The notes under the pieces: generated by a model | Databases searched by the model: none | Told to the model about the DNA's origin: nothing | Seen by the model: only the letters and a program-made list of their open reading frames with translations | Part shown: in pieces, positions 27,445 to 36,996 of the stretch | Numbering within the stretch: position 1 is the stretch's first letter | How the letters are laid out: each line of letters opens with the position of its first letter | DNA from: Flavobacterium sp. | GTDB lineage: Bacteria > Bacteroidota > Bacteroidia > Flavobacteriales > Flavobacteriaceae | Direction of reading: 5' to 3' | Assembly (NCBI RefSeq): GCF_004295795.1 | Contig: NZ_SEBR01000019.1 | Coordinates: 1 to 64,000, forward strand | DNA: 64,000 nucleotides | Program-made: the position numbers and the translations under genes

Positions 27445-30180
27445 ATGAAGAAAAACTATCTTTTGGTTGCGGGTTTTCTACTTTTCGGCCTTGTCGCTAA
27501 GTCGCAGATTCTCAATCAGTCAGCAGCCTGGCCAAACACGGCTTGGAGTGTAACGGGATCTTACAGTACAGATCCTTTGGCGTTCGAAGCAAGCCCACTT
27601 ACGACCGCCAATTTCGCTTTTGACGACGACGATGCCGGAAATGGTCACGAAGACAACATCGCCGCCGAATCACCTATCATCAATCTTACGGCTGCCTTCA
27701 ACGGAGGCGAGAAGAACATTGCGGTTACCGTAGATTACGGTTACCGTTATTTTGCCAATGACCAATTGCGCCTGGAGTATTGGGATGCAATCGCATCGGC
27801 TTGGGTTGCCTGGGGTGCAAATATTCCTGGGAACAATACTTCGGCAACAGACAACTTCTGTGCTATCACGAAGACGACCTACACCAGCGCCACGCTCGAC
27901 ATTTCGAACTTTACGCCAGCAATGCTGACAGGTTTCCGCTACCGCATTTCGTATGACGATGATCCGGCTGCGGCAGACTGGAACTACGGTTTCTGTTTCG
28001 CGTCGCCTACAATCAAGTCGCTTTCGTGTGTCACGCCGTCAGGACTCGCCGTTTCCGGTGTTTCATCGACAGGAGCTACGATCACTTGGACGTCAGTCAG
28101 TGGAGCGAACGGCTACCAGTATGTGCTTGATACGAACGCGGCCAATCCGGCGACTGGAACGGCAATTACGGGCGCAACTTATACGGCTGCGAGCCTGACG
28201 CCGCAAACCCAATACTATTTCCACGTCCGCACGGCTTGTACGGGCACGAATTCAGATTGGGCAACGATCAGTTTCTTCACGGCTCCGGCCAACGACAATT
28301 GTTCGGCAGCGCTAGCACTTACGGTCAATGCCGATTTGGCTTGCGGCGTAACGACGGCCGGAACGTTGCAAGGCGCAACTGATTCAGGTGTTGCCGATAC
28401 AGGAGCAGGAACGCCTGACGACGACGTTTGGTTCAAGTTTGTCGCCACGGCTACAAGTCAGGTGATCACATTGTCGAACGTTGCGGGAACGCCAACTGAC
28501 CTTGTTCACGAGATTTTCTCTGGAGATTGCGCGGTTTTGACAAGCCTTTTGATCAGCGATCCTAACCAAAGTACGGTTTCAGGACTCACAGTCGGAAACA
28601 CTTATTATGTTCGCGTTTTCACTTACGCAACAGGCGGAACTCCAACTACGACTTTCAACATCTGTGTAGGAACACTTCCTGCGCCTCCTGCCAACGACAA
28701 CTGTTCGGCTGCGATTGCCTTGACTGTAAACCCAACTTTGACTTGCACGACTTCTACTGCGGGAACTTTGGTGGGAGCGACCAACTCTGGCGTTGCCAGT
28801 ACGACTGGCGCGGCAGACGACGACGTTTGGTTCAAATTCGTAGCTACGGCAACAACTCACTTTGTAACGTTGTCTAACGTTGCAGGAACACCGACCGATC
28901 TTGTTCACCAAGTATTCTCTGGGGATTGCGCCGTTTTGACAAGCCTTGTCATCAGCGATCCGAACGCCAGTACCGTGACAGGTCTTACTGTCGGAAACAC
29001 TTATTACGTAAGGGTATTTTCATACGCAACGGGAGGAATTCCAACGACTACTTTCAACATCTGTGTGACAAGCTTGCCACCAGCTCCGGCCAATGACAAC
29101 TGTTCAGGTGCGGTTACTTTGACTGCAAACCCAGATTTGAACTGTGCTTCTACAGCAACGGGGACGCTTGCAAGCGCGACTGATTCAGGTGTAGCCGATA
29201 CAGGAGCAGGAACTCCGGACGACGACGTTTGGTACAAATTCGTCGCTACAAATACTATCCACCAGATTGCGATTTCGAACGTTACGGGAACGCCAACTGA
29301 CCTTGTTCACGAGATTTTCTCTGGAGATTGCGCGGTCTTGACAAGCCTCTTGATCAGCGATCCCAACACGAGCACCGTGACGGGACTTACTGTCGGGAAT
29401 ACTTATTATGTACGCGTTTTCACTTACGCGACAGGCGGAACTCCAACGACGAACTTTACGATCTGCGTCGGAACGCCACCGGCTCCACCTGCCAACGATG
29501 ATTGCGCCAACGCCATTTCTTTGAACGTCGATGCCAATTTCTGTACAGGTTCAAACACCAACGGAACCAATGCTGCGGCTACGAATTCCGGTGTGGCGAA
29601 TCCATCTTGTTTCAACTACGGCCAAAATGATGTTTGGTTCAAGTTTACGGTTCCGGCTACGACAGCATCGGTCAATGTTTCTACAGACTTTACCGGCGGA
29701 ACTTTGGTTGACACCGAAATCGCACTTTACTCAGGAGTTTGCGGACAGCTTACTGCAATCGCGTGCGATCAGGACAGCGGAACCACAGTCTTGAGCAACG
29801 GATTCAGCTACAACTCTTTGATCACAGATGCTGACGTGACTGTAGGACAAACGTATTTTGTTCGCGTTTCAGGATATTCGGCTGCGTCTCAAGGCACTTT
29901 CTGTCTCGAAATTTCAACGAACGAGCAACTTGGAACTGGCGACCTTGAAAAAGACAGCCTCAAAGCTTATCCGAATCCGGTAAAAGACATCCTGACACTG
30001 GAAAACGCTTCCGATATTTCAGATGTTCACGTCTACAACATTTTGGGTCAGGAAGTTATCAGCAAGAAAATTGACGCGGCGAATGCCCAGATTGACATGT
30101 CGGCTCTGGCCAAAGGAACTTATGTAGTGAAAGTTATGGCAAACGACGTCATACGCACGATAAAAGTCATCAAGGAATAA
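27445..30180 (+). CDS. T9SS cargo protein with four PANDNC repeat modules
   Basis: A 911-residue secreted protein. Signal peptide 1-20; a beta-rich N-terminal domain to about 190; an FN3-like domain 196-280; four modules of 133-134 residues starting at 281, 415, 548 and 682, each opening PANDNC or PANDDC; and a type A sorting domain about 838-911 (AYPNPVKDILTL to KVIKE). Modules 1-3 are one subtype, and module 4 matches the single module of the preceding protein. No catalytic motif. Likely an adhesin or carbohydrate-contacting surface protein (inference). Confidence 0.88.
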   Translation: MKKNYLLVAGFLLFGLVAKSQILNQSAAWPNTAWSVTGSYSTDPLAFEASPLTTANFAFDDDDAGNGHEDNIAAESPIINLTAAFNGGEKNIAVTVDYGYRYFANDQLRLEYWDAIASAWVAWGANIPGNNTSATDNFCAITKTTYTSATLDISNFTPAMLTGFRYRISYDDDPAAADWNYGFCFASPTIKSLSCVTPSGLAVSGVSSTGATITWTSVSGANGYQYVLDTNAANPATGTAITGATYTAASLTPQTQYYFHVRTACTGTNSDWATISFFTAPANDNCSAALALTVNADLACGVTTAGTLQGATDSGVADTGAGTPDDDVWFKFVATATSQVITLSNVAGTPTDLVHEIFSGDCAVLTSLLISDPNQSTVSGLTVGNTYYVRVFTYATGGTPTTTFNICVGTLPAPPANDNCSAAIALTVNPTLTCTTSTAGTLVGATNSGVASTTGAADDDVWFKFVATATTHFVTLSNVAGTPTDLVHQVFSGDCAVLTSLVISDPNASTVTGLTVGNTYYVRVFSYATGGIPTTTFNICVTSLPPAPANDNCSGAVTLTANPDLNCASTATGTLASATDSGVADTGAGTPDDDVWYKFVATNTIHQIAISNVTGTPTDLVHEIFSGDCAVLTSLLISDPNTSTVTGLTVGNTYYVRVFTYATGGTPTTNFTICVGTPPAPPANDDCANAISLNVDANFCTGSNTNGTNAAATNSGVANPSCFNYGQNDVWFKFTVPATTASVNVSTDFTGGTLVDTEIALYSGVCGQLTAIACDQDSGTTVLSNGFSYNSLITDADVTVGQTYFVRVSGYSAASQGTFCLEISTNEQLGTGDLEKDSLKAYPNPVKDILTLENASDISDVHVYNILGQEVISKKIDAANAQIDMSALAKGTYVVKVMANDVIRTIKVIKE
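28285..29490 (+). repeat. Three near-identical ~400-bp direct repeats inside the gene
   Basis: Repeat modules begin at 28285, 28687 and 29086. Copies 1 and 3 share exact runs of about 50 nt (28491-28540 against 29291-29340), so the similarity holds at the DNA level and not only in protein. Confidence 0.85.
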
Positions 30181-30203
30181 TTTTCCGACATTTTCGAATG
30201 AAC

Positions 30204-30235
30204 AAAAGCCACTCGGTAATCGGGTGGCTTTTTTT
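30204..30235 (+). terminator. Terminator after the second T9SS gene
   Basis: Stem AAAGCCACTCG/CGGGTGGCTTT (one G-T pair) plus T tract, 23 nt after the stop. Confidence 0.88.
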
Positions 30236-30278
30236 ATTATTTTAGGGCGCATTTAACCATCAACTAACTCAATCGCTT

Positions 30279-32675
30279 ATGCGCAAAACTACACTTTGGT
30301 CGCTCGCCGGCCTTTTTCTTTCATTTTTAGCGAATGCCCAAAACGTTTCGGGCTATTCGTTTTCACAAGCGACCGAGACCTATTCGGCCGTTGCCGGACC
30401 CGCATCCACTGCCACGGGTGACGACGGGACGCAAAACGCGATCCCATTTGGGTTTTCGTTTCCTTTCGGAGGAACGAATTATACAACGTTCAGCATCAGT
30501 ACGAACGGTTTTATCAGACTCGGAAATGACATTGCGGCAACGAACTGGGTGAACACCTTGGCCAACGACGCGGCACAACGTCCGTTGATTGCGCCTTTTT
30601 GGGACGATCACAACGTCGGGACGGGCTCGATCAATTACACCACGACGGGCACGACTCCAAACCGCATCGTCCACATCGGATGGAACAACATCAACCCAAG
30701 TGGAGGCGGAGGCACGAGCACGACAGCTTTTGGGTCGTTCAAGATGCGATTGTACGAAACAACCGGCGTGATCGAATTTGTCTACGGACCGACTATTACG
30801 GCGGTAGGACTATTTTCGGCATCCATCGGACTGAACGATACGACCAATTTTCTGAGTGTCACACCTGGCTTGCCTGGCACAACTTCATCGGCTACGGCCA
30901 ACAACAACGTGAATTCCACTACAAATGTCGTGGGACGAAAGTACACTTTTACACCTCCGACGCCATGTTCGGGAACGCCAGCTCCAGGCGCTACATTGGC
31001 TCCTGATTTGGTTTGTCCGAACATCGATTTCACGGTTGCGATCGGGAATCCGACAGGCGATCTGAATCTGGTTTACCAATGGCAAAGTTCGTCTGACGGT
31101 GTGACTTTTACTGACATCGCCGGAGCGGACCAACCTTTTTATACGACGAGCCAGACTTCCACGACATATTACAGATGCGCGGTAAGTTGTGGCGCCCAAA
31201 CCGCCAACACAAGTTTTTGGATGGTCGGAATGAGTGCGCTTTCAGACTGTTATTGCGCACCGGTTTACACATCCGGAATGACTGACGGCGATTTGATCTC
31301 GAACGTCGCGATCCCGGGAACGACTTTGGCCAACAACACGGGAACTACGCCTGCGAATCCTTATTACACCTATTTTACAGGCCAACCGAATTACACAGCC
31401 GAACTGCAATCCGGAGGAAATTACCAACTCGAAATTACGGTAGGAACTTACGGCGGACAAAGTTCAACGGCTTGGATCGACTACAACGACGACGCGGTTT
31501 TCAGCGAAGAAGAGCGAATCGGGTATGCCGCAGCGCCCATCGGATCTTTGGAAACGGTGAGTTACAACATCTCGCTTTCGTGCGACGCTCCGGTCGGTTT
31601 GCACCGCATGCGCGTAAGAAACGTCTGGAATATGGAATCTCAGGAAATCCAGCCTTGTGCCACTTACGGTTACGGCGAAGTCGAAGATTACGACATCACG
31701 ATCGTTGGAGGCGAAGCTTGTCCGGCGCCTTATAATCTCGCAGTTTCAAACGTCAATCCGTCAAGCGGAAATGCTACTTGGGGCGCGGGTTGCGGACAGA
31801 CTTCGTGGAACGTCTACATCGTCGAGGCAGGCGGAGCGGCACCTTCGGCAAACCCGACTTACACCAACGTAAACAGCGGATTCGTGTTCTCGAATTTGAT
31901 GGCCGATACCGCTTACGACATTTACGTACAAGGAAATTGCGGAGCCAACGGAATGTCAGATTGGGCTGGTCCGATCGAATTCTCCACAGCTCCGATGGCT
32001 GTTGCCAACGACGATTGCGCCACGGCTTTCACGCTTCAGGTAGGTGGTGTTTTCACCGATTATCCGATCACGGCCACAAACGCCGGAGCAACCAAGACTC
32101 TTGGTGAGCCAAACGTGACTTGCGCGACTTTCGGATTTGGCGGAGACGTTTGGTTCAGTGCTGTCGTTCCTGCGAGCGGAAGCCTTACTTTCGAGACACA
32201 AGCCGACTCAAATTCGAACTTGATTGACACAGGAATGTCAGCCTATTCAGGAACTTGCGGTGGCGGTCTGACTTCACTCGGATGCAGTGATGACGACGGA
32301 ATCGACGGTTTCTCGTTGTTGCAATTGAACAATTTGACGCCGGGAACGACCGTTTACGCCAGAGTCTGGGAATACGCCAACGACACTGTCGGGACTTTCA
32401 AGGTTTCGGCTTACGACGCTTCTTTGGGCAACGCCGGTTTCCACGGTTCGGCTTTGCGCTATTACCCGAATCCGGCCAAAGACAAAATCCTGGTCAGTTA
32501 CGAAAACGAGATCTCGGAAATCGCCGTCGTAAACAACCTTGGACAACAATTGTTGGTACAGAAAGTAGGGGCGACGTCGGCACAAATCGACCTTTCCTGG
32601 CTTCCGACAGGAAACTATTTCATGAAAGTGACCTCGGGCAACGCCACCCAAACGGTAAAGCTTATCAAGCAATAA
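30279..32675 (+). CDS. T9SS cargo protein with N-terminal beta domain and GEVED domain
   Basis: A 798-residue secreted protein. Signal peptide 1-20; an N-terminal domain about 25-225 with FSISTNGFIRLGN and PLIAPFWDD, of the kind found in nidogen-like and other surface beta domains; GEVED about 398-475 (WIDYNDDAVFSEEERIGY to YGEVEDYDI); FN3-like 480-570; an ANDDC module 575-715; and a type A sorting domain about 725-798 (YYPNPAKDKILVS to KLIKQ). Third member of the tandem T9SS set, each with its own terminator. Confidence 0.88.
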   Translation: MRKTTLWSLAGLFLSFLANAQNVSGYSFSQATETYSAVAGPASTATGDDGTQNAIPFGFSFPFGGTNYTTFSISTNGFIRLGNDIAATNWVNTLANDAAQRPLIAPFWDDHNVGTGSINYTTTGTTPNRIVHIGWNNINPSGGGGTSTTAFGSFKMRLYETTGVIEFVYGPTITAVGLFSASIGLNDTTNFLSVTPGLPGTTSSATANNNVNSTTNVVGRKYTFTPPTPCSGTPAPGATLAPDLVCPNIDFTVAIGNPTGDLNLVYQWQSSSDGVTFTDIAGADQPFYTTSQTSTTYYRCAVSCGAQTANTSFWMVGMSALSDCYCAPVYTSGMTDGDLISNVAIPGTTLANNTGTTPANPYYTYFTGQPNYTAELQSGGNYQLEITVGTYGGQSSTAWIDYNDDAVFSEEERIGYAAAPIGSLETVSYNISLSCDAPVGLHRMRVRNVWNMESQEIQPCATYGYGEVEDYDITIVGGEACPAPYNLAVSNVNPSSGNATWGAGCGQTSWNVYIVEAGGAAPSANPTYTNVNSGFVFSNLMADTAYDIYVQGNCGANGMSDWAGPIEFSTAPMAVANDDCATAFTLQVGGVFTDYPITATNAGATKTLGEPNVTCATFGFGGDVWFSAVVPASGSLTFETQADSNSNLIDTGMSAYSGTCGGGLTSLGCSDDDGIDGFSLLQLNNLTPGTTVYARVWEYANDTVGTFKVSAYDASLGNAGFHGSALRYYPNPAKDKILVSYENEISEIAVVNNLGQQLLVQKVGATSAQIDLSWLPTGNYFMKVTSGNATQTVKLIKQ

Positions 32676-32694
32676 TTGTTAAAAAAACGAATCG

Positions 32695-32721
32695 AAGCCA
32701 CTCCTGACCGGGTGGCTTTTT
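32695..32721 (+). terminator. Terminator after the third T9SS gene
   Basis: Stem AAGCCACTC/GGGTGGCTT with a 6-nt loop and five T's, 20 nt after the stop. It lies just ahead of the glycosyltransferase -7 box. Confidence 0.82.
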
Positions 32722-32734
32722 CGTTTTTTAAGGG

Positions 32735-32742
32735 TATCTTTG
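32735..32742 (+). promoter_or_regulatory. -7 box abutting the glycosyltransferase start
   Basis: TATCTTTG matches TAnnTTTG exactly and ends only 5 nt before the ATG at 32748, so a transcript from it would have almost no leader. Confidence 0.55.
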
Positions 32743-32747
32743 TTAAC

Positions 32748-33752
32748 ATGAAGCCGCTTTATTTCTCGGTCATAGTGCCGGTTTACAATCGCCCCGACGA
32801 AATGCGGGAATTTCTCGAAAGCCTATCCCAAACCGATTTTACGTTGCCTTTTGAGGTCGTCGTGATCGAGGACGGATCGACGATTCCATGCAAGGAAGTC
32901 GCGCAGCAGTATGCACACAAACTCCAGATTTCATATTACGACAAACCGAATTCGGGTCCGGGCGATTCGCGAAATTTCGGGATGCGCAAAGCCGTTGGCG
33001 ATTATTTCCTGATTTTTGATTCCGATTGTTTGATCCCGAAGTTGTATCTGACGATTGTCGCCATGGAACTCGAGAAGAATTACGTCGATTGTTTCGGCGG
33101 ACCCGATGCGGCCCACGAATCGTTTTCGGACGTCCAGAAAGCCATCAATTTTGCGATGACATCGATCATGACGACGGGCGGAATCCGCGGCGGATCGGAG
33201 ACTTTGGACAAATTCCAGCCCAGGAGTTTTAACATGGGATTGTCGCGGAAAGCGTTCGAAGCATCGGGCGGATTCGGAAATATCCATCCTGGAGAAGATC
33301 CCGATTTATCTATCCGGCTTTGGGAAATGGGCTTCAAGACGCGACTTTTTGCGCGCGCTGGCGTTTTCCACAAGCGTCGCATCGACTGGAACAAATTTTA
33401 TGTTCAGGTCAACAAGTTCGGAAAGGCGCGCCCGATCCTCGACAGTTGGTATCCGAAATATTCCAAACTCACCTTTTTTGCGCCGACGGTCTTCATCCTC
33501 GGAATCCCGATTTCCGTCCTTTTTGCGCTGTTTGGAATCTGGCATTTCCTTTTCATGTATGTCCTGTACTTTATTTTCGCTTTCCTGTTATCGGCTACCC
33601 AAAACAATTTTATGATCGGACTTTATTCAGTCGTTGCGATAGCCATCCAATTTTACGGATACGGCACCGGATTTCTCAAGTCATTCGTCAACATCAGATT
33701 GCTCAAACGCAAACCACAACAGGTCTTTCCTGAACTATTTTTCAAAAAATGA
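32748..33752 (+). CDS. Glycosyltransferase family 2 protein with membrane anchor
   Basis: A 334-residue GT-A fold glycosyltransferase. FSVIVPVYNRPDEM opens the nucleotide-binding fold, VVVIEDGS (37-44) and the DxD-like IFDSD (89-93) follow, and GGFGNIHPGEDPDLSIR (about 182-198) carries the catalytic ED region. Residues about 240-310 contain two or three hydrophobic helices, so it is membrane bound. ATG at 32748 matches the family start. It overlaps coaE by 4 nt. Acceptor unknown; probably envelope polysaccharide or glycolipid. Confidence 0.9.
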   Translation: MKPLYFSVIVPVYNRPDEMREFLESLSQTDFTLPFEVVVIEDGSTIPCKEVAQQYAHKLQISYYDKPNSGPGDSRNFGMRKAVGDYFLIFDSDCLIPKLYLTIVAMELEKNYVDCFGGPDAAHESFSDVQKAINFAMTSIMTTGGIRGGSETLDKFQPRSFNMGLSRKAFEASGGFGNIHPGEDPDLSIRLWEMGFKTRLFARAGVFHKRRIDWNKFYVQVNKFGKARPILDSWYPKYSKLTFFAPTVFILGIPISVLFALFGIWHFLFMYVLYFIFAFLLSATQNNFMIGLYSVVAIAIQFYGYGTGFLKSFVNIRLLKRKPQQVFPELFFKK

Positions 33753-34333
33753 CCAAGATAATCGGACTTACCGGCGGAATCGGAAGCGGCAAATCGACCG
33801 TTGCGAAAATTTTCGAAGAATTCGGAGTGCCGGTTTATTATGCCGATGACGCGGCCAAGGAAGTGATGAAAACGCCTCAGATGATCGCACGTCTCAAAAC
33901 GGCATTCGGCGATCGTATTTTTATCGGCGACGAACTCGACAGGAAGCAACTTTCGGACATCGTTTTTTCGGATAAGTCCAAACTTGAGTTGTTGAATTCG
34001 ATCGTGCATCCGGCTGTTAAAGAACATTTTAAGGATTGGTTAAAAGTATTCCCAGATTTCCCGTTCGTTATTCGCGAGGCGGCCATTCTGTTTGAAAGCG
34101 GAAGTTATAAGGATTGCGACAAGATCATAGCGGTCACGGCTCCGTCAGAAGTAAAAATCGAGCGTGTGATGAAACGCGACAATGTGACCAGGGATGCTGT
34201 CGTGGAGCGCATGGAAAGCCAATGGAGCGACGATAAAAAATTAGCGCTCAGCGACTTCGCAATCGAAAATATCTTGCTCGAAAAAACCAGGGAATCGGCT
34301 AGCGAAATCCTCAAAACTCTGAAAAAACTGTAA
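33749..34333 (+). CDS. coaE: Dephospho-CoA kinase
   Basis: A 194-residue P-loop kinase for the last step of coenzyme A synthesis. GLTGGIGSGKST (6-17) is the phosphate loop; YYADDAAKEV and the LID/CoA-binding segment with REAAILFESG follow as expected. The start overlaps the glycosyltransferase stop by 4 nt (ATGA), so translation is probably coupled. Confidence 0.96.
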   Translation: MTKIIGLTGGIGSGKSTVAKIFEEFGVPVYYADDAAKEVMKTPQMIARLKTAFGDRIFIGDELDRKQLSDIVFSDKSKLELLNSIVHPAVKEHFKDWLKVFPDFPFVIREAAILFESGSYKDCDKIIAVTAPSEVKIERVMKRDNVTRDAVVERMESQWSDDKKLALSDFAIENILLEKTRESASEILKTLKKL

Positions 34334-34391
34334 TTTTTTGGGCGGATGTTAATGTTTGGTTAATCTATCAAACGTCTAAATGTTAAAATGT

Positions 34392-34399
34392 TAATTTTG
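34392..34399 (+). promoter_or_regulatory. -7 box abutting the histidine kinase start
   Basis: TAATTTTG matches TAnnTTTG and ends 6 nt before the ATG at 34406. No TTG at ideal -33 spacing, so confidence is limited. Confidence 0.45.
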
Positions 34400-34405
34400 T
34401 GACTA

Positions 34406-35986
34406 ATGAATAAGTTGTATTTCCGATTGCTCGTCGTTCTTATGAGTTTGTCCCTGATCGGAATCATTCTCGTTCAGGTTTATTGGTTCAGTACGTCGTT
34501 CAAAAACAACGACGAACAGTTCCGCTTCCACGTAAAACAGGTTATGAGCAACGTGGCCGAACAGTTGCAGAAAGAGGAAATGTACAGTTTTATCACCAAG
34601 TACAACTACCTCAAGGACAGCACCGGAAAAGCGCCCGAAAAAAGCGATTTTCTCGAGTTCGGATATTATCAGCGCGACAAACGGACCAATGAGACAATCG
34701 TTTATTCGAATAGTGTCCTTTCGGAAGATTACAACCTTTCGGCGTTCTTTGATAAGTTGCCAGACAGTACAAGGATCAAAAATTTTACGGCAAAACGCAC
34801 CACCGAAATCTACACCAACAAAGGTTTGGATGTTTCGGGAGTAACGGGTAAACTCACTCCGGATATCAAAATCGAGAGATCGGGAAGTGATGATGCGCTC
34901 GACATTGCGCAGTTCGAGATGTACTTTAAAGACATCGCGGCCGTGCAGCCTTTGCAACAGCGCGTCACCAAAGAGGATTTGTTGAAAATGCTCTCCAAGG
35001 AACTCGATCAGTTGGGTGTAAAAACGCCTTTCGAGTACGCGGTTTACAGCAACGGATTGGCCACGAAAGTGAAATCTGACAAGTTCGCATACGACAAGTA
35101 CACTTCATATTCCATCCCGATTTTCACCAATGACGGAAATATGAACAATTACCAATTGCTCGTGAGCTTTCCGCAGAAAAAGAAATTCCTTTTCTCGGAA
35201 TTGGTCGGAATTACCGTTTTGTCGATCGTATTTACATTGATCATCATCATCGCTTATTCAAGTGCTTTGAACCAGTTGATCAAACAGCGTCAGATATCGG
35301 AAATCAAAACCGATTTCATCAACAACATGACGCACGAGTTCAAGACGCCGATCGCGACAATCAATCTTGCACTCGATGCGATAAAGAATCCGAAAGTCAT
35401 CGGAAACGAGGAAATGACCAAGCGCTATCTGCAAATGATACGCGATGAGAACAAACGCATGCACGCACAGGTCGAGAACGTACTCAGGATTTCCAAACTG
35501 GAGAAGAAGGAGCTCGATATTACGAAGGAATCCAACGACCTGCATGAGATTCTCGAAGAAGCGATAGAACACGTAAGCCTCATTATCGAGGACAGACAAG
35601 GTTCGATCACGACGCATTTCAATGCCAAACGCACAGACGTCCTTTTGAACGACGTGCACTTTACCAACGTTTTGGTGAATGTTCTGGACAACGCCATCAA
35701 ATACACGCCGGGAATTCCCGAAATCGACGTGAAGACAGAGAACGTAAAGGATTTTGTCATCATCCGAATCAAGGACAACGGCATCGGGATGACAAAAGTG
35801 GCCCAAAAGCGGATTTTCGAGAAATTCTACCGCGAGCACACCGGCGACATCCACAACGTAAAAGGCCACGGATTGGGACTGGCTTACGTCAAGAGAATCG
35901 TCGACGACCACAACGGTCAAATATTTGTTGAAAGTGAAAAAGGGAAGGGTAGCACCTTCATAATCAAGATACCACTAATAAACTAA
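34406..35986 (+). CDS. Sensor histidine kinase
   Basis: A 526-residue membrane kinase. Transmembrane helix 1 at about 7-27, a periplasmic sensor region to about 262, helix 2 at about 263-290, a HisKA domain with phospho-acceptor His310 (NNMTHEFKTPIA), and a HATPase domain with N box (NVLDNAIKYTP), G1 (KDNGIGM) and G2 (GHGLGLAYV). Pairs with the response regulator 10 nt downstream. Resembles the RprX-type kinases of Bacteroidota; the signal is not known. Confidence 0.94.
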   Translation: MNKLYFRLLVVLMSLSLIGIILVQVYWFSTSFKNNDEQFRFHVKQVMSNVAEQLQKEEMYSFITKYNYLKDSTGKAPEKSDFLEFGYYQRDKRTNETIVYSNSVLSEDYNLSAFFDKLPDSTRIKNFTAKRTTEIYTNKGLDVSGVTGKLTPDIKIERSGSDDALDIAQFEMYFKDIAAVQPLQQRVTKEDLLKMLSKELDQLGVKTPFEYAVYSNGLATKVKSDKFAYDKYTSYSIPIFTNDGNMNNYQLLVSFPQKKKFLFSELVGITVLSIVFTLIIIIAYSSALNQLIKQRQISEIKTDFINNMTHEFKTPIATINLALDAIKNPKVIGNEEMTKRYLQMIRDENKRMHAQVENVLRISKLEKKELDITKESNDLHEILEEAIEHVSLIIEDRQGSITTHFNAKRTDVLLNDVHFTNVLVNVLDNAIKYTPGIPEIDVKTENVKDFVIIRIKDNGIGMTKVAQKRIFEKFYREHTGDIHNVKGHGLGLAYVKRIVDDHNGQIFVESEKGKGSTFIIKIPLIN

Positions 35987-35996
35987 GCGCACAGCT

Positions 35997-36713
35997 ATGG
36001 AAACGGAAAATAAAAAGATACTCTTGGTCGAAGACGACCAAAACTTTGGGGCCATCCTCAAAGATTACCTTACATTGAACGATTTCGACGTAACCCTGGC
36101 CAAAAATGGTATGGAAGGTTTCGAGAAATTCAAGAAGGACACTTACGACCTTTGTATCCTTGACGTGATGATGCCGTATAAAGACGGTTACACATTGGCC
36201 AAGGAAATCAGGGAGAAAAATAAAGATGTGCCAATCATTTTCCTTACCGCCAAGTCGATGAAGGAAGATGTATTGAAAGGTTATAAAGTAGGAGCGGACG
36301 ACTATTTGAACAAACCGTTCGACTCCGAAGTGCTTTTGATGAAAATCAAGGCGATCATGCAGCGAAAGTCTGCCGACACGAAGAACGACAACGTGAAATT
36401 CGAGTTTACGATTGGAAATTTCCACCTGAACTCAAAATTGCGTTTCCTGACTTACAAAGATGAAGAACCTATCAAATTGTCTCCAAAGGAAAACGAACTT
36501 TTGAAACTGTTGGTCTTGCATGAAAACGATTTGATGCCGCGTGAACTCGCACTCACCAAAATCTGGAGAGACGACAACTACTTCACCTCGCGAAGCATGG
36601 ACGTCTACATCGCCAAATTGAGAAAATACCTCAAGCGTGACGAAGACGTGGAAATCCTCAACATTCACGGAGAAGGTTTCAGGCTCGTGGTCAAGAACGG
36701 TGCTGAAAAATAA
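35997..36713 (+). CDS. OmpR-family response regulator
   Basis: A 238-residue regulator. Receiver domain with acidic pair at 12-14 (VEDDQ), phospho-acceptor D56 (ILDVMMP), T85 and K106 (LNKPF). The C-terminal winged helix (about 135-232) has the usual LSPKENELLKLL, ALTKIWRDDNYFTSRSMDV and GEGFRLVV. It follows its presumed kinase in the same operon and is closed by a terminator. Confidence 0.95.
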   Translation: METENKKILLVEDDQNFGAILKDYLTLNDFDVTLAKNGMEGFEKFKKDTYDLCILDVMMPYKDGYTLAKEIREKNKDVPIIFLTAKSMKEDVLKGYKVGADDYLNKPFDSEVLLMKIKAIMQRKSADTKNDNVKFEFTIGNFHLNSKLRFLTYKDEEPIKLSPKENELLKLLVLHENDLMPRELALTKIWRDDNYFTSRSMDVYIAKLRKYLKRDEDVEILNIHGEGFRLVVKNGAEK

Positions 36714-36716
36714 GAG

Positions 36717-36748
36717 AAATCCTCGGTTAACGCCGGGGATTTTTTTTT
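36717..36748 (+). terminator. Terminator of the two-component operon
   Basis: Stem AAATCCTCGG/CCGGGGATTT with a 6-nt loop and a tract of about ten T's, a few bases after the stop. Confidence 0.9.
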
Positions 36749-36873
36749 GGGCTGCCAGCGTTTTCCATTTGTCAGACAAAAGCAGCGTTTTGATTTCGGA
36801 TTATTCAAAAACGTAGTTTGGTTTGGATGGATTTTAGCTTTCGCCGAGTTTTTGCTGTTGCGACTTTAGGGAA

Positions 36874-36920
36874 GCGAAGTCTGTGACTTCGCGAGTTGTG
36901 TGGCGGAGTCTGTGACTCCG
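36874..36920 (+). repeat. 47-nt double-hairpin repeat, copy 2
   Basis: Hairpin 36874-36892, an 11-nt linker GAGTTGTGTGG, and hairpin 36904-36920. Same layout as 8436-8482 in the other orientation. In the second hairpin one base pair is swapped relative to the other copy (G-C against C-G), keeping the pairing. Confidence 0.82.
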
Positions 36921-36965
36921 AAAAAAGCGAAGCGCCTTAACTTCCTTAACGATCTTAATGGTCCA

Positions 36966-36996
36966 AAAAAGCCGAGCGAAGCGAGGCGTTTCGGCT
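36966..36996 (-). terminator. Possible terminator of the minus-strand thioesterase operon
   Basis: On the minus strand, AAGCCGA and TCGGCTT pair around a 13-15 nt loop and are followed by six T's, 185 nt beyond the thioesterase stop. The distance makes this tentative. Confidence 0.4.
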
